Source: Terriglobus tenax
Lineage (GTDB): Bacteria; Acidobacteriota; Terriglobia; Terriglobales; Acidobacteriaceae
Assembly: GCF_025685395.1 (NCBI RefSeq)
Contig: NZ_JAGSYA010000003.1
Span: 1,054,001 to 1,118,000 of the forward strand
Direction: 5' to 3'
Length of the DNA stretch: 64,000 bases
Part shown: positions 1 to 9,388 of the stretch, in pieces
How the letters are laid out: the number at the start of each line of letters is the position of its first letter
Numbering within the stretch: position 1 is the stretch's first letter
Program-made: the position numbers and the translations under genes
Notes under the pieces: generated by a model
The model's database searches: none
Told to the model about the DNA's origin: nothing
What the model saw: only the letters and a program-made list of their open reading frames with translations

Positions 1-1
1 C

Positions 2-616
2 CTGTATGAAGTGGCGATGTTTGCGCAGAATTTCCCCATTCCACATCACGTATATAAGGCATTGCCGAATTTTTCCGGCGATGTGCTGCAGGTGGGTTGC
101 GGAACAGGTTTGTTGAACAAGCAATTGCGTAGCCGCACCGATATCAGGTTCACGAACTTCGATCCAAATGGTCATTCTTTGAAAACCGGCATGAGGTTGA
201 AGAGGTTTTCGACATGCGTGCAAGGCTATATCGACAAAGGAACCCCGTTTCCGGACGAGTCATTTGACGTGGTTCTTTTTGCGAGGAGCTTTCATCACGT
301 ACGCCAGCATCGCAAGGCATTTCAGGAATGCTCCCGGGTCTTGAGACCCGGAGGGGTGATTCTTGTTGTAGACCCGGTGATCCTGGAGAGTCGAGCCGAG
401 GAGTTCTCAAACGGATACATGGCGAATTCCTCGATTGATGGAGTGATCTGGCGATTTACGCAGAGATCGTTTGAGAAGCATGTATCCCAGGTTCTTCCGG
501 ATTCGCTGAAACTGGTATCTGTGAATTGTGTCCGGCAGTTGCACGTGACGAACTACAATCTCTTCGTGCCGCAGACCGATGTCATCGCGGTTATAGAGAA
601 ACAAAGGGTTCCATGA
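2..616 (+). CDS. SAM-dependent methyltransferase (class I), 5' end probably outside the window
   Basis: A class I methyltransferase that would transfer a methyl group from S-adenosylmethionine to an unknown substrate. The SAM-binding glycine motif VLQVGCGTG lies near the visible N-terminus, followed by an acidic strand end (NFDP), the motif IV region FDVVLFARSFHHV and the post-motif LRPGGVILVVDP, all in the usual Methyltransf_11 order. The frame is open to the left edge; a GTG at 11 is the first possible start, but residues before the SAM motif look internal, so the gene is probably truncated. Its stop overlaps an ATG at 613 (ATGA), placing it first in a tightly packed + strand cluster with a glycosyltransferase and two radical SAM enzymes. 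Substrate unknown. Confidence 0.85.
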   Translation: MYEVAMFAQNFPIPHHVYKALPNFSGDVLQVGCGTGLLNKQLRSRTDIRFTNFDPNGHSLKTGMRLKRFSTCVQGYIDKGTPFPDESFDVVLFARSFHHVRQHRKAFQECSRVLRPGGVILVVDPVILESRAEEFSNGYMANSSIDGVIWRFTQRSFEKHVSQVLPDSLKLVSVNCVRQLHVTNYNLFVPQTDVIAVIEKQRVP

Positions 617-702
617 TCTTCTTCGATCCAGGCCTTGCTGGACCAAAGGTTATTGAGCAGGCAGCTTTAGAAATCATCTCCGTTCTATTGGAAGGGGGCT
701 AG
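613..702 (+). CDS. 29-residue micro-ORF coupled to the methyltransferase, possible small peptide gene
   Basis: A short frame starting at an ATG that overlaps the methyltransferase TGA (ATGA), the arrangement used elsewhere in this cluster. The peptide starts MIFFDPGLAGPK and ends LLEGG; it has no Cys, Trp, His or Arg. It fills almost all of the gap before the glycosyltransferase. It could be a peptide precursor for the radical SAM enzymes, a leader that couples translation to the next gene, or chance. No homology is recognised, so the coding call rests only on position and start overlap. Confidence 0.35.
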   Translation: MIFFDPGLAGPKVIEQAALEIISVLLEGG

Positions 703-716
703 AGATCGAGCATTCT

Positions 717-1853
717 TTGCACACCCGGACCTCTTCAGGCCCTGTTACCGTGCTCTGTTCCGGGTTCGGACTGGGGTTCTATATTCCTGGGATTCTGATC
801 CGCAACCATCTCCGCAGCCTGGATGTTCCGGCTCGGTCGGAGGTCTTCGAGAGCCTGATCGAAGAGTCGAAGCTGAGCGCGGTTGATAGAACCCGGGATG
901 CGTATGCGAAAGACTTCAAAGTCGCGCTTGCTTCGCAACGCATCCCCAACGATATCCGCAATAACATTGATTCGGAACGTTTGCGTTCGACACTTGCGCG
1001 ATGGCATGCGGAAGATCGACGGAGCTTTATATGCCTGTCGGGACACTGGGTACATGTTCTGGACATTTATCGCCAGCAACGCCCGGATGTCGAGCTGTTA
1101 GTCGATCTGCTGCATCTGGATGCGGATGACTCCCCCTCGTGGAAGCAGGTGCGAAAGCTTGTGCCGAACTATGAAGCTCCTTACCGGGTGGTGCAGCTAT
1201 ACGACGTGGGCGCAATGCAGATCAATTACAGGGTCAATACCAGCACGGTTCCTGCACTGCCGTTTGACAAGCGAAATCGCAGGCTGGTTGTTCACGGTGG
1301 CGGATGGGGCATTGGCACCTACAGGGATCGCGTTGCAGAATTGGAGTCCGCGGGTTTTGCGCTGGACATGGTGAGCTACGGACCGCAAGTGCCAGATCCG
1401 GATGCCACGAGCCGCCGCCGCTACTTCTCCGAAGATCCGTTTTGGAGACCCTGGCATCTGGAAACTGGTGGTGACTGCGGATTCCCTCCGCCCGGAATAC
1501 TTAGCACCGGCCTGGACGAGACACGTATTTCGGTTCAAAGTGGTTCGCATGGCCTGTACGAACTGATTCGAAGTGCATCTGCCATTGTCAGTAAGCCGGG
1601 AGCTGGAACGTTGATTGACTCTCTGGGTTCATGTACCCCGCTGGTGATGCTGGAGCCTTTTGGTGCGCACGAAGAAGCCAATGCAAACGTGTGGTCTGCA
1701 CAGGGATTTGGTATTTCTTACCGCGATTGGGCTGCTGCCGGCTATGCGAACTCCATTCTGGAGACGATGCATTCCCGGTTGATGGAGCGTAAAGAGCGTA
1801 TCGCGGAGTACGTATCAACATTGATCGAAGATATGCAGGAGGTCGCGCAATGA
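717..1853 (+). CDS. GT-B fold glycosyltransferase (MurG/UDP-glycosyltransferase-like)
   Basis: 378 residues. The N-terminal strand-loop VLCSGFGLGFYIPG resembles the acceptor-side glycine loop of MurG-like and UGT-like enzymes. The C-terminal part has the donor-binding signature of GT28/GT1 enzymes: VSKPGAGTLIDSLGSCTPLVML followed by EEANANVWSAQGFGI. The likely reaction is transfer of a sugar from a nucleotide sugar to an unknown acceptor. The TTG start at 717 is chosen because a GTG at 750 would remove part of the first beta strand; the purine-rich GGAAGGGGG at 690-698 is further upstream than ideal. The stop overlaps the next start by 4 bp (ATGA), indicating translational coupling with the radical SAM gene. 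Confidence 0.75.
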   Translation: MHTRTSSGPVTVLCSGFGLGFYIPGILIRNHLRSLDVPARSEVFESLIEESKLSAVDRTRDAYAKDFKVALASQRIPNDIRNNIDSERLRSTLARWHAEDRRSFICLSGHWVHVLDIYRQQRPDVELLVDLLHLDADDSPSWKQVRKLVPNYEAPYRVVQLYDVGAMQINYRVNTSTVPALPFDKRNRRLVVHGGGWGIGTYRDRVAELESAGFALDMVSYGPQVPDPDATSRRRYFSEDPFWRPWHLETGGDCGFPPPGILSTGLDETRISVQSGSHGLYELIRSASAIVSKPGAGTLIDSLGSCTPLVMLEPFGAHEEANANVWSAQGFGISYRDWAAAGYANSILETMHSRLMERKERIAEYVSTLIEDMQEVAQ

Positions 1854-3013
1854 GCGATGGAGTCGTTTCGTCGAGTGCCCTGAACTCTCCACTTCCTCGC
1901 TGGATCTTTCTTCAGCTGCTGGAGCACTGCAACCTGCGGTGCCACATGTGCTACGAATGGGGCGATTCGGGAGCTTACAGGGAAAAGACGTCGCTGAAGA
2001 AACTTGACCTGGACGTTATCAAAGCCATCATCAAAGAGTGCGAACCTGTTCGTCCGTACTACGAACTGTTCGGCGGCGAACCTCTGATGTACCCCCATAT
2101 CGAAGAAGTTCTCTTCGCGATTCAGCGTGCGGGAAGCCGTGTGCACCTGCCAACGAATGGAACTCTTCTGGAGCAGATGGCGGAGATGCTTGTTGCGACA
2201 GAACCGGACAAGCTATGGGTCTCTCTGGATGGCCCTCCGGAGATCAATAACAGGCAAAGAGGAGAAGGAGTTTTCGAGAAGGCCGTCAAAGGGATGGATA
2301 AGGTGCATGCCCTTCGAAGCAAGAAAGGGTCTCCTTATCCGCATATCGGCGTGGGCCTCTGCGTTACACCGACAAATCATCTCCATATCGAAGACCTTTT
2401 TTTCGAGGCACTCGATCTCGGCAAACTCGACTGCATCTCATTAGAGCTGCAAAGCTACATGACGCAGGACAATCACAGGAGTTACGAAAAAGTGTTGCAG
2501 CAGGAGTTTGGCGTGTTGACCGCGCCTCTTGCCAAAGGATTTGTCGCCAACCCGGAACAGTTTGCAGATATGGACTTCCGGCGGATTGCGCAGCAGATTG
2601 CCAAGCTTTCGGAGCACTGTCACCGCGCCGGAATTTATCTCAATACCTATCCTAAAGACCCAAGCGAAGAGAACATTCGGAAGTACTTCAGCGCCGACTG
2701 GTTTTCCATGTCGCGCGTCAAAAAGCGTTGTTCTTTCCCCTGGGTCAGCACGGAAATTAACGCTCGCGGCGATGTGACGTCCTGTCATGCTTTCTACGAC
2801 CTTACGTTGGGGAACGTGTATCAATCTTCGATTGGGGAGATCTGGCGGGGCGAGAAATATGTCAAGTACCGCAACCACCTTCGCAAGAAGCTTTTTCCAA
2901 TCTGCCAGGCGTGCTGCCTGTTTTACAACGAGAAACCTCCCGAAGGAGCACGCGAAGCGGTACAGTACGTCTCCATTGGAGAGGGACAGGCCGGGCACAA
3001 CCTGGTTTCTTAG
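1850..3013 (+). CDS. Radical SAM/SPASM protein 1
   Basis: 387 residues. The radical SAM cluster motif CNLRCHMC (CX3CX2C) at about residues 29-36 would bind the catalytic 4Fe-4S cluster. FGGEPLMYP is the GGE motif that positions SAM, and WVSLDGPPEINN is the usual beta-5 region. The C-terminal third has a SPASM-type cysteine-rich tail (RCSFPW, TSCHAFYD, GNVY, EIWRG, ICQACC) for auxiliary Fe-S clusters. Known SPASM enzymes modify peptides or carry out dehydrogenations or epimerisations. It overlaps the glycosyltransferase by 4 bp and precedes a second, divergent SPASM enzyme, so a two-step modification is plausible. Substrate is not evident. Confidence 0.88.
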   Translation: MSDGVVSSSALNSPLPRWIFLQLLEHCNLRCHMCYEWGDSGAYREKTSLKKLDLDVIKAIIKECEPVRPYYELFGGEPLMYPHIEEVLFAIQRAGSRVHLPTNGTLLEQMAEMLVATEPDKLWVSLDGPPEINNRQRGEGVFEKAVKGMDKVHALRSKKGSPYPHIGVGLCVTPTNHLHIEDLFFEALDLGKLDCISLELQSYMTQDNHRSYEKVLQQEFGVLTAPLAKGFVANPEQFADMDFRRIAQQIAKLSEHCHRAGIYLNTYPKDPSEENIRKYFSADWFSMSRVKKRCSFPWVSTEINARGDVTSCHAFYDLTLGNVYQSSIGEIWRGEKYVKYRNHLRKKLFPICQACCLFYNEKPPEGAREAVQYVSIGEGQAGHNLVS

Positions 3014-3082
3014 CGATTGCGTTTTGAAATAGCTGTGAACGGCAGTTGGTTGTGTTTCTTTGTGCAGAGAAGGAAGGCGAAT

Positions 3083-4267
3083 ATGCAGCCGGAAAGCAAA
3101 CTCGAACTCAACGCTCAACGCCTCGAAATTATGCGACGCACTTTGCGTATGAATGTGGAAGCGCAACGGCTGCGAAAGCGCTACCAGGATGAACTGCCGC
3201 AGGTGCTCGGAATCAAGCTGACGAACCGGTGCAATCTTCGCTGCAAGCATTGCTACCAGTGGAACGAAGACGGATATCACCAGGATATGGAGAAGGCTGA
3301 ACAGATGCTGGACCTTGATCTGGCGGTGTTCGAAAAGCTGCTAACAGAGACTCGGAAGATGAAGTCCCGTCTTTATCTCTGGGGTGGCGAGCCGCTTTTC
3401 CATCGGAACATCGGTCAGATTCTTGAGATGCTGGCAGAAGACAACCGGGAAACCATCATCTGCACCAACGCGCACTATCTCGATCAATATATCGACGCAA
3501 TCTGCCGGATATCCGCGCAGCTCGAGCTGTTGATTGCCGTGGAAGGTTTTGAGGCCCAGCATGATGCGCTTCGTGGCAAAGGTTCCTTCTCCAAAGTGAT
3601 GGCGCAGATCGATCAACTAGTCAGGCTGCGGAAGGAAGGGAGGTATCAAGGAAAGATTTCGATCCACTGTGTCATCAATGACAGTATGATCAACCGGCTT
3701 TACGAGTTGATGGAGTTTTTTGAACACAAAGGCGTTGATCTGGTTCTACTGTGCTTCCCCTGGTTTATCTCGGAAGAGACCTCCCAGGATATGGATGGGT
3801 TTATGCAGGAAAACTTCCCGTCGATCATGGATGCTGGAACCGGGACGAAAAGGCATACGTGGGATGCCTTCAAGTATCGGGTCAGTCCTATCAACGTCCC
3901 TGCATTGATGGAGGATTTGAAGCGAATCAACGCGCGGACGTGGAAGATGCGTCTGAGATATCAGCCGGAGTTGGACTTCGACGAAGTCGAGGATTTTGTA
4001 CGTGGTCGCACCATGACCGCGCGATGCGCCACGGAGTGCACCGTGCTGAGCACTCGAGTCGATGTCATGCCATCCGGCAAAATCAGCGCCTGCAAATTCT
4101 TTTCAGAGTTTGTCGTTGGGGATTTAAACGAGGACTCCCTTCAGGACATCTGGATGTCAGATGCCTATGCCAACATCCGTCAGGTCTTCGCAAACGGGCT
4201 CTCGCCGGCGTGCTCCAAATGCAATGTGCTTTATCTGCAAAAACATTCGGTGCCGCTTCACCTCTAA
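3083..4267 (+). CDS. Radical SAM/SPASM protein 2
   Basis: 394 residues from the ATG at 3083, chosen because AAGGAAGG lies 6-8 bases upstream; the frame also opens at a TTG at 3017 with no good ribosome site. CNLRCKHC is the radical SAM cluster motif and LWGGEPLFH the GGE motif. The C-terminal SPASM-like region has ARCATECTVL, ISACKFF, VGDLNEDSLQDIW and ACSKCNVL. It shares architecture with the preceding gene but is clearly diverged, so this is a pair of related enzymes rather than a recent duplication. It is the last gene of the cluster; a strong hairpin follows at 4289-4322. Substrate unknown. Confidence 0.88.
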   Translation: MQPESKLELNAQRLEIMRRTLRMNVEAQRLRKRYQDELPQVLGIKLTNRCNLRCKHCYQWNEDGYHQDMEKAEQMLDLDLAVFEKLLTETRKMKSRLYLWGGEPLFHRNIGQILEMLAEDNRETIICTNAHYLDQYIDAICRISAQLELLIAVEGFEAQHDALRGKGSFSKVMAQIDQLVRLRKEGRYQGKISIHCVINDSMINRLYELMEFFEHKGVDLVLLCFPWFISEETSQDMDGFMQENFPSIMDAGTGTKRHTWDAFKYRVSPINVPALMEDLKRINARTWKMRLRYQPELDFDEVEDFVRGRTMTARCATECTVLSTRVDVMPSGKISACKFFSEFVVGDLNEDSLQDIWMSDAYANIRQVFANGLSPACSKCNVLYLQKHSVPLHL

Positions 4268-4288
4268 GGCGTGACCTTCGTGCGAGTG

Positions 4289-4322
4289 TCGGCTCCGCTT
4301 GCACTTTTGCAAGTAGAGCCGA
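4289..4322. terminator. Hairpin between convergent radical SAM and pgm genes
   Basis: Left arm TCGGCTC plus CTTGCA pairs with TGCAAG plus GAGCCGA (13 bp with a 2x2 internal bulge, 4-nt loop). No strong T-tract follows on either strand. It sits between convergent genes, so a bidirectional terminator is likely. Confidence 0.55.
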
Positions 4323-4334
4323 TGCCCGGTTGCC

Positions 4335-5972
4335 TTAGCTGATTGCAGCTGTTACCAGTTCCTGGGCTTCCTTCTGGATCTGCTTCAGGTGGTCTTCGCC
4401 CCTAAAACTTTCGGCATAAATCTTGTACACATCCTCGGTTCCAGACGGGCGTGCGGCGAACCAGCCGTTTTCCGTGGAAACCTTCAGGCCGCCGATGGCT
4501 GCCTTGTTGCCGGGGGCTTCCGTGAGCACGGCTGTGATGGGTTCGCCGGCCAGCGAGGTGCTGGTGACCTGCGAGGGGCTCAGCTTGCCGAGCTTGGCCT
4601 TCTGCTCCCGGTTGGCCGGCGCGTCGATACGCTGGTAAACGGGAGCGCCATACTTTGCTGTCAGGTCGCCGTAGAGCTGGCCGGGATCCTTGCCCGTGCG
4701 GACGGTCATCTCCGCGGCGAGCAGGCCGAGGATCAGGCCATCCTTGTCGGTGGACCAGACGGTGCCGTCTTTGCGTAGGAAGCTGGCTCCGGCGGACTCC
4801 TCGCCGACGAAACCGAGGGAGCCGTCGACCAGGCCGTCGACGAACCACTTGAAGCCGACGGGGACCTCCAGCATTGGGCGGCCCAGACCGGCGGCGACAC
4901 GGTCGATCATGGAGCTGGAGACCAGCGTCTTCCCGATGCCCACCTTCTCGCTCCAGCCCGGGCGGTGCGTGAACAGGTACTGGATGGAGACGGCGAGGTA
5001 GTGGTTGGGGTTCAGCAGACCGGTCGACCGGGTGACGATGCCGTGGCGATCGTGGTCGGTGTCGCAGGCAAAAGTGACGTCGAAGCGGTCTTTCCCTGCA
5101 ATCAGTGAAGCCATAGCATAGGGCGAACTGCAGTCCATGCGGATCTTGCCGTCCCAGTCGCAAGTCATGAAGCGGAATGTAGGATCAACAGTTTGCGAGA
5201 GAACGGTGAGTGGCAGCTTGAACTTTTCCGCAATGCGCGGCCAGTAGGCAACGCCGGCTCCGCCAAGCGGATCGACGGCGAAGGAAAGTCCGGAGGCTGC
5301 GATGGCTTCGGTGTCGATGACGGAACCGAGGTCGTTGACGTACTCGCTGACGAAGTCGTGCTTGTGCGTGGTGGATGCCGCCAGGGCCTTGGCCAGGGTG
5401 ACGCGCTTCACGCCGTTGAGGCCGGCGGCGACCAGTTCGTTGGCGCGGTTCTCAATCCACTTGGTGGCGGTGGTGTCGGCCGGTCCGCCGGAGGGCGGGT
5501 TGTACTTGAAGCCGCCGTCCTCGGGAGGATTGTGCGACGGCGTGATGACGATCCCGTCCGCGAGTCCGGAGGTTTTACCGGCGTTATAGACCAGGATGGC
5601 ATGGGACAGAGCGGGAGTGGGAGTGTAGCCCCGCTCGGAGTCGATCATGGTCGCAACGCCGTTCGCGGCAAGAACCTCAAGCGCCGAGGCCCAGGCCGGG
5701 TCAGACAGTGCGTGCGTGTCGGCGGCGAGGAAGAGAGGGCCGGTGGTGCCTTCGCTCTTGCGGAACTCGCAGATGGCCTGCGTGATGGCCAGGATGTGGT
5801 CTTCGTTAAAACTGGTGTGCAGGCTGGAGCCGCGATGGCCGCTGGTGCCGAAGGCTACCTTCTGCGCGGGGTTGGAGACATCAGGCTTCTGCGTGTAGTA
5901 GGCGGTAATCAGGCGCGGGGTGTTGACAAGAATGGATTCCGGGGCGGGCTTACCAGCGAGCAGGTGGGTCAT
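4335..5972 (-). CDS. pgm: Phosphoglucomutase (alpha-D-glucose phosphate-specific)
   Basis: Interconverts glucose 1-phosphate and glucose 6-phosphate, feeding glycogen, nucleotide sugars and glycolysis; cytoplasmic. 545 residues from the ATG at 5972, matching the E. coli enzyme length. All four active-site loops are visible: VITPSHNP with phosphoserine near residue 146, the Mg loop CDTDHDRHG, the sugar-binding GEESAG and the phosphate-binding RPSGTED near the C-terminus. A TTG at 5981 is an alternative start; neither has a convincing ribosome site. It converges on the radical SAM cluster, to which it could supply activated sugar, although it is a housekeeping gene. Confidence 0.96.
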   Translation of the reverse strand: MTHLLAGKPAPESILVNTPRLITAYYTQKPDVSNPAQKVAFGTSGHRGSSLHTSFNEDHILAITQAICEFRKSEGTTGPLFLAADTHALSDPAWASALEVLAANGVATMIDSERGYTPTPALSHAILVYNAGKTSGLADGIVITPSHNPPEDGGFKYNPPSGGPADTTATKWIENRANELVAAGLNGVKRVTLAKALAASTTHKHDFVSEYVNDLGSVIDTEAIAASGLSFAVDPLGGAGVAYWPRIAEKFKLPLTVLSQTVDPTFRFMTCDWDGKIRMDCSSPYAMASLIAGKDRFDVTFACDTDHDRHGIVTRSTGLLNPNHYLAVSIQYLFTHRPGWSEKVGIGKTLVSSSMIDRVAAGLGRPMLEVPVGFKWFVDGLVDGSLGFVGEESAGASFLRKDGTVWSTDKDGLILGLLAAEMTVRTGKDPGQLYGDLTAKYGAPVYQRIDAPANREQKAKLGKLSPSQVTSTSLAGEPITAVLTEAPGNKAAIGGLKVSTENGWFAARPSGTEDVYKIYAESFRGEDHLKQIQKEAQELVTAAIS

Positions 5973-6178
5973 AGAAAACAAGGATGACAGAGTTGCCGTC
6001 CGGGATGGAAGCGGCTCCTGTTTTGGAACGATTTTTGTTGCTCTTTCCGCAAAGCGATACTAAAACGGGAGTACTCCCAGTATGTGTCAGGATCCGGCAC
6101 GGCCAAGATGACGGCCTGGCCGCGACGTGCATCGTTGAGCAGGAATCGTTGGAGGCGGCGGCGCAAGAGCGTCTGGCC

Positions 6179-9100
6179 GTGCATGGATTGCACAGAAGGC
6201 TCTTTCCTATTGCGGGACTTCTGTTCGGCTGGTTGTCCAGTGTCCCGGCGTGGGCGCAGGCCCTGCTGACGGCGGATACGCATGTCTCCAATATCCGGAC
6301 CTCGGTGAATTATGGCGGGATCTCGAATCTGAGGATCAGCGGAGAGTACACCTCTCTGCTGCGTTTTGACCTGGGGATGTTGCCTGCGGGGTTGACGCGG
6401 GACCAGGTAACGCGGGCCGTATTGCGGGTCTATGTGAACCGCGTGAATACGGCCGGGACGGTCCAACTGCGGACGGTAGGTTCGGCGTGGGCGGAAGGTG
6501 AGGTCACCGGTGTCTCTCTGCCTGGATTGGGAACGACTATAGCCAGTGCCTCGGTGGGTTCCGCGGACAGCTATGTTGCCTTTGACCTGACCAGCACGGT
6601 GCAGGGATGGATTGCCGCGCCTGCAAGTAATTTGGGGCTTGCTTTGGTCACCGCAGGCGGAGCGGATGTGCAGCTGGACAGCAAGGAGAATGACCTGACC
6701 GGGCATCCCGCGCAGTTGGATATCACGCTGGCGGCCGGTGGTGCGGGAAGCGTAGGCGCTACCGGCGCAACGGGAGCCACTGGAGCCACAGGAGCGGCGG
6801 GTGCCACGGGGGTTCAGGGCGTGGCCGGACCGGTAGGACCGCAGGGGCTGACAGGGGCCACGGGAGCGATTGGAGCGACGGGCATGGCCGGACCGGCTGG
6901 TGCTGTGGGAGCCACCGGTGCTACCGGCGCAACGGGAGTTCAGGGCATTCCGGGAGTAACGGGATCTGTAGGCGCCACAGGAGCGGTGGGAGCTCCGGGA
7001 CTGGTGTACCAGGGGCTGTATATCGCAGGAACCAACTACGCGCAGAGAGATGTGGTGCAGTGGCTGGGGTCGTCCTGGGTAAGCCTGCATGACGGCAATG
7101 CTGGGCATACGCCCGGGGAGAACCCGCAGGACTGGGCGCTGGTCGCGAGCGCGGGCACAACGGGAGCGACGGGAGTAACGGGTGCAACCGGGCAGCAGGG
7201 ACCGGCGGGCTTCGGCGTGCAGGGTGCTACCGGAGCCACTGGCGCGGCAGGGGCTACCGGAGCAACTGGTGCTGCGGGCATGGTGTACCGGGGCGCGTAC
7301 GACTCGATGGTGATGTATGGGCAGGGCGCTGCGGTGAGCTGGCAGGGGTCGACTTGGCTGTCCCTTGCCGATGGCAATCACGGGCAGACACCCGACGCAA
7401 GTCCATCGTGGTGGGCCTTGCTGGCCCCGCGCGGAGCAACGGGAGCCACGGGCGTTGGCCTGACTGGCGCGACCGGAGCAACCGGTGTGACAGGTGTCAC
7501 TGGAGCAGCCGGGGCTGCTGGCGCGGCAGGTGCCACCGGAGCGCAGGGTTCACAGGGAATCCAGGGCGTACAGGGGCCAATGGGAGTGACAGGCCCGACG
7601 GGAGCTTTAGGTGCGACCGGGGCAACCGGTGCGAACGGTATGAACTTTGCCGGAGCCTATGACGCAGCACATAACTATGTGTCGCGCGACGCTGTGTTCT
7701 GGGCGGGGTCAACGTACCTGTCCCTGGTGGATGGCAACCGGGGCAATGTGCCGGATCAGAACCCTGCTCTGTGGTCGTTGGTGGCACAGGGTGTTGTGGG
7801 TGCCACCGGAGCGACCGGAGCCACTGGACTTGCCGGGCCGCAGGGCGTGCAGGGCGCCAATGGGCTTGCCGGAGTGGCGGGAGCAACTGGAGTGACTGGT
7901 GCGACTGGCGCCACTGGAACATCGGGGCTGATCTATCGCGGCAACTACGACACCGCGACGGGCTATGGGAAGGGTGACGTGGTGGCCTTCAATGGGTCCA
8001 CGTATGTGTCGCTGGTGGAGGGCAATGCCGGGAATACGCCATGGGCCAGTCCATCGCAGTGGTCGGTGCTGGCTTTGCATGGCGATGCCGGTGCGACGGG
8101 CGCCACCGGTGCCACCGGAACGCAGGGCTTTCAGGGCGTTGCCGGAGCTGTGGGAGCGATGGGCGCCACAGGGCCTGCGGGAGCGCAGGGAAGCCAGGGA
8201 GTGGCCGGTCCGCAGGGGCCAGCCGGGGTGCCGGGGCCGCAAGGTGTAACAGGAGCAACGGGGGCTACGGGTGCTGCCGGCGTCGGGTTGAGTTGGAAGG
8301 GAACATGGACGGCTGGCTCCGGCTATGCGCAGAACGACGTTGTTTTCTATCAGGGCAGCAGCTACCTGGCGGCGAGCGCGAGTGTGGGAGTGAATCCGGC
8401 GTTTGATTCCGGCGGAACGTACTGGACGCTGCTGGCTGTAGCCGGGAGCAACGGGGTGAATGGAGCAACGGGAGCCACAGGAACGACCGGGGCGCAGGGC
8501 CTGCAAGGCCCGCAGGGTGTTACGGGAGCGGCTGGGGCTGCCGGGCCGCAGGGAGTTCAGGGACCGATTGGTCTCACCGGAGCCACCGGGGCCGTCGGTG
8601 CGGCGGGAACGACTGGAGCCACTGGAGCGCAGGGTGCGACCGGGCCGGTGGGGATGACCTGGCGCGGGGTGTGGCTGACGGGAACCTCCTATGCCGCCAA
8701 TGATGGCGTGTCGCGGTTGGGATCGAGCTACATTGCGCGCGTTGCCCTGGCCAGCGTGGATCCTTCGACCGATGGTGGTGTGAACTGGATGCCGCTCTCC
8801 TTGCAGGGGGCGACGGGGGTTACCGGTGCACAGGGGCCTTCTGGAAACGCAGCAACAGTAACTGTGGGGACGGTGACAACGGGAGCGGCGGGATCGCAGG
8901 CCTCTGTCACGAACGTGGGAACATCGAGCGCGGCGGTGCTGAACTTTGTCATCCCGCAGGGAGCCGCCGGAGTGAGTGGATCGGGCGGTGGCGGAGGTGT
9001 GATCTCGGCGGTGCATACGGTGACTTCGGCGGTGAACTTCCATAACCCGTGGACCAATGTAGCGGCGGCGACGGAGACAGGGGTTGTGGTTGGCTACCTT

Positions 9101-9364
9101 CCGGCAGCGTGCACCATCAGCGGCTTTCGTGTGTATAGCGCGGTGACTCCGTCAAGCGGTGGCCAGGTGGTGGTGACGTTGCGCAGCGGCACGGCGCCGA
9201 ATGCTTTGAGCGATTCTGCGTTGAGCTGTTCAACGAACTCGGCATATACGGCGTGCTCCGCAAGCGGATCGTTGTCCCTGGCGGCGGACAGTTTTATCGA
9301 CTTCAAGATCACGGGCGGAACCTTGTCGAACCAATACCTGTGGACGGCCGTCTCCTGTCAATAG
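6179..9364 (+). CDS. Secreted collagen-like protein with DNRLRE domain and six interspersed WxG-type modules
   Basis: About 1061 residues. I chose the GTG at 6179 because it gives a good signal peptide (HRRLF, hydrophobic core, cleavage near AWAQA); the frame is open back to an ATG at 5984, only 11 bases from pgm. After the signal comes a DNRLRE-type beta domain (about residues 30-175: adhesion/surface fold of secreted proteins). Then Gly-X-Y tracts rich in GAT/GPQ triplets, as in bacterial collagens, are interrupted by six about 50-residue modules with the pattern G-x-Y-x-Y-xx-GD-V-x-x-GS-x-W/Y, resembling carbohydrate-binding family 5/12 folds. A globular C-terminal domain with four Cys probably acts as trimerisation or head domain. 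Probably an extracellular stalk or adhesin. Confidence 0.85.
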   Translation: MHGLHRRLFPIAGLLFGWLSSVPAWAQALLTADTHVSNIRTSVNYGGISNLRISGEYTSLLRFDLGMLPAGLTRDQVTRAVLRVYVNRVNTAGTVQLRTVGSAWAEGEVTGVSLPGLGTTIASASVGSADSYVAFDLTSTVQGWIAAPASNLGLALVTAGGADVQLDSKENDLTGHPAQLDITLAAGGAGSVGATGATGATGATGAAGATGVQGVAGPVGPQGLTGATGAIGATGMAGPAGAVGATGATGATGVQGIPGVTGSVGATGAVGAPGLVYQGLYIAGTNYAQRDVVQWLGSSWVSLHDGNAGHTPGENPQDWALVASAGTTGATGVTGATGQQGPAGFGVQGATGATGAAGATGATGAAGMVYRGAYDSMVMYGQGAAVSWQGSTWLSLADGNHGQTPDASPSWWALLAPRGATGATGVGLTGATGATGVTGVTGAAGAAGAAGATGAQGSQGIQGVQGPMGVTGPTGALGATGATGANGMNFAGAYDAAHNYVSRDAVFWAGSTYLSLVDGNRGNVPDQNPALWSLVAQGVVGATGATGATGLAGPQGVQGANGLAGVAGATGVTGATGATGTSGLIYRGNYDTATGYGKGDVVAFNGSTYVSLVEGNAGNTPWASPSQWSVLALHGDAGATGATGATGTQGFQGVAGAVGAMGATGPAGAQGSQGVAGPQGPAGVPGPQGVTGATGATGAAGVGLSWKGTWTAGSGYAQNDVVFYQGSSYLAASASVGVNPAFDSGGTYWTLLAVAGSNGVNGATGATGTTGAQGLQGPQGVTGAAGAAGPQGVQGPIGLTGATGAVGAAGTTGATGAQGATGPVGMTWRGVWLTGTSYAANDGVSRLGSSYIARVALASVDPSTDGGVNWMPLSLQGATGVTGAQGPSGNAATVTVGTVTTGAAGSQASVTNVGTSSAAVLNFVIPQGAAGVSGSGGGGGVISAVHTVTSAVNFHNPWTNVAAATETGVVVGYLPAACTISGFRVYSAVTPSSGGQVVVTLRSGTAPNALSDSALSCSTNSAYTACSASGSLSLAADSFIDFKITGGTLSNQYLWTAVSCQ
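6736..8850 (+). repeat. Gly-X-Y collagen-like repeat tracts with six intervening modules
   Basis: Triplet-repeat coding DNA (GGN-GCN-ACN and GGN-CCN-CAG dominate) encoding the collagen-like stalk. The non-collagenous modules lie at roughly 7000-7150, 7280-7430, 7636-7790, 7925-8078, 8282-8445 and 8653-8806. Their near-regular spacing suggests growth by duplication of a stalk-plus-module unit. Confidence 0.85.
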
Positions 9365-9388
9365 GTCTGACCAATCCTGTATGCTGGC

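Noticed and set aside
5193-5987. A 264-codon + strand frame opposite pgm
   Set aside because: Gly/Val/Arg-rich shadow of pgm codons; pgm itself has all catalytic motifs.
5969-7381. A 470-codon - strand frame opposite the collagen-like gene
   Set aside because: Arg/Ser/Pro-rich antisense of Gly-X-Y repeats; collagen frame has signal peptide and ordered domains.
6736-8850. Tandem repeats that might suggest a CRISPR array
   Set aside because: Repeats are triplet-based coding sequence without regular spacers; no CRISPR array seen anywhere in the window.
7709-9043. Another long - strand frame within the collagen-like gene
   Set aside because: Same reason: composition dictated by the GC-rich repeat.
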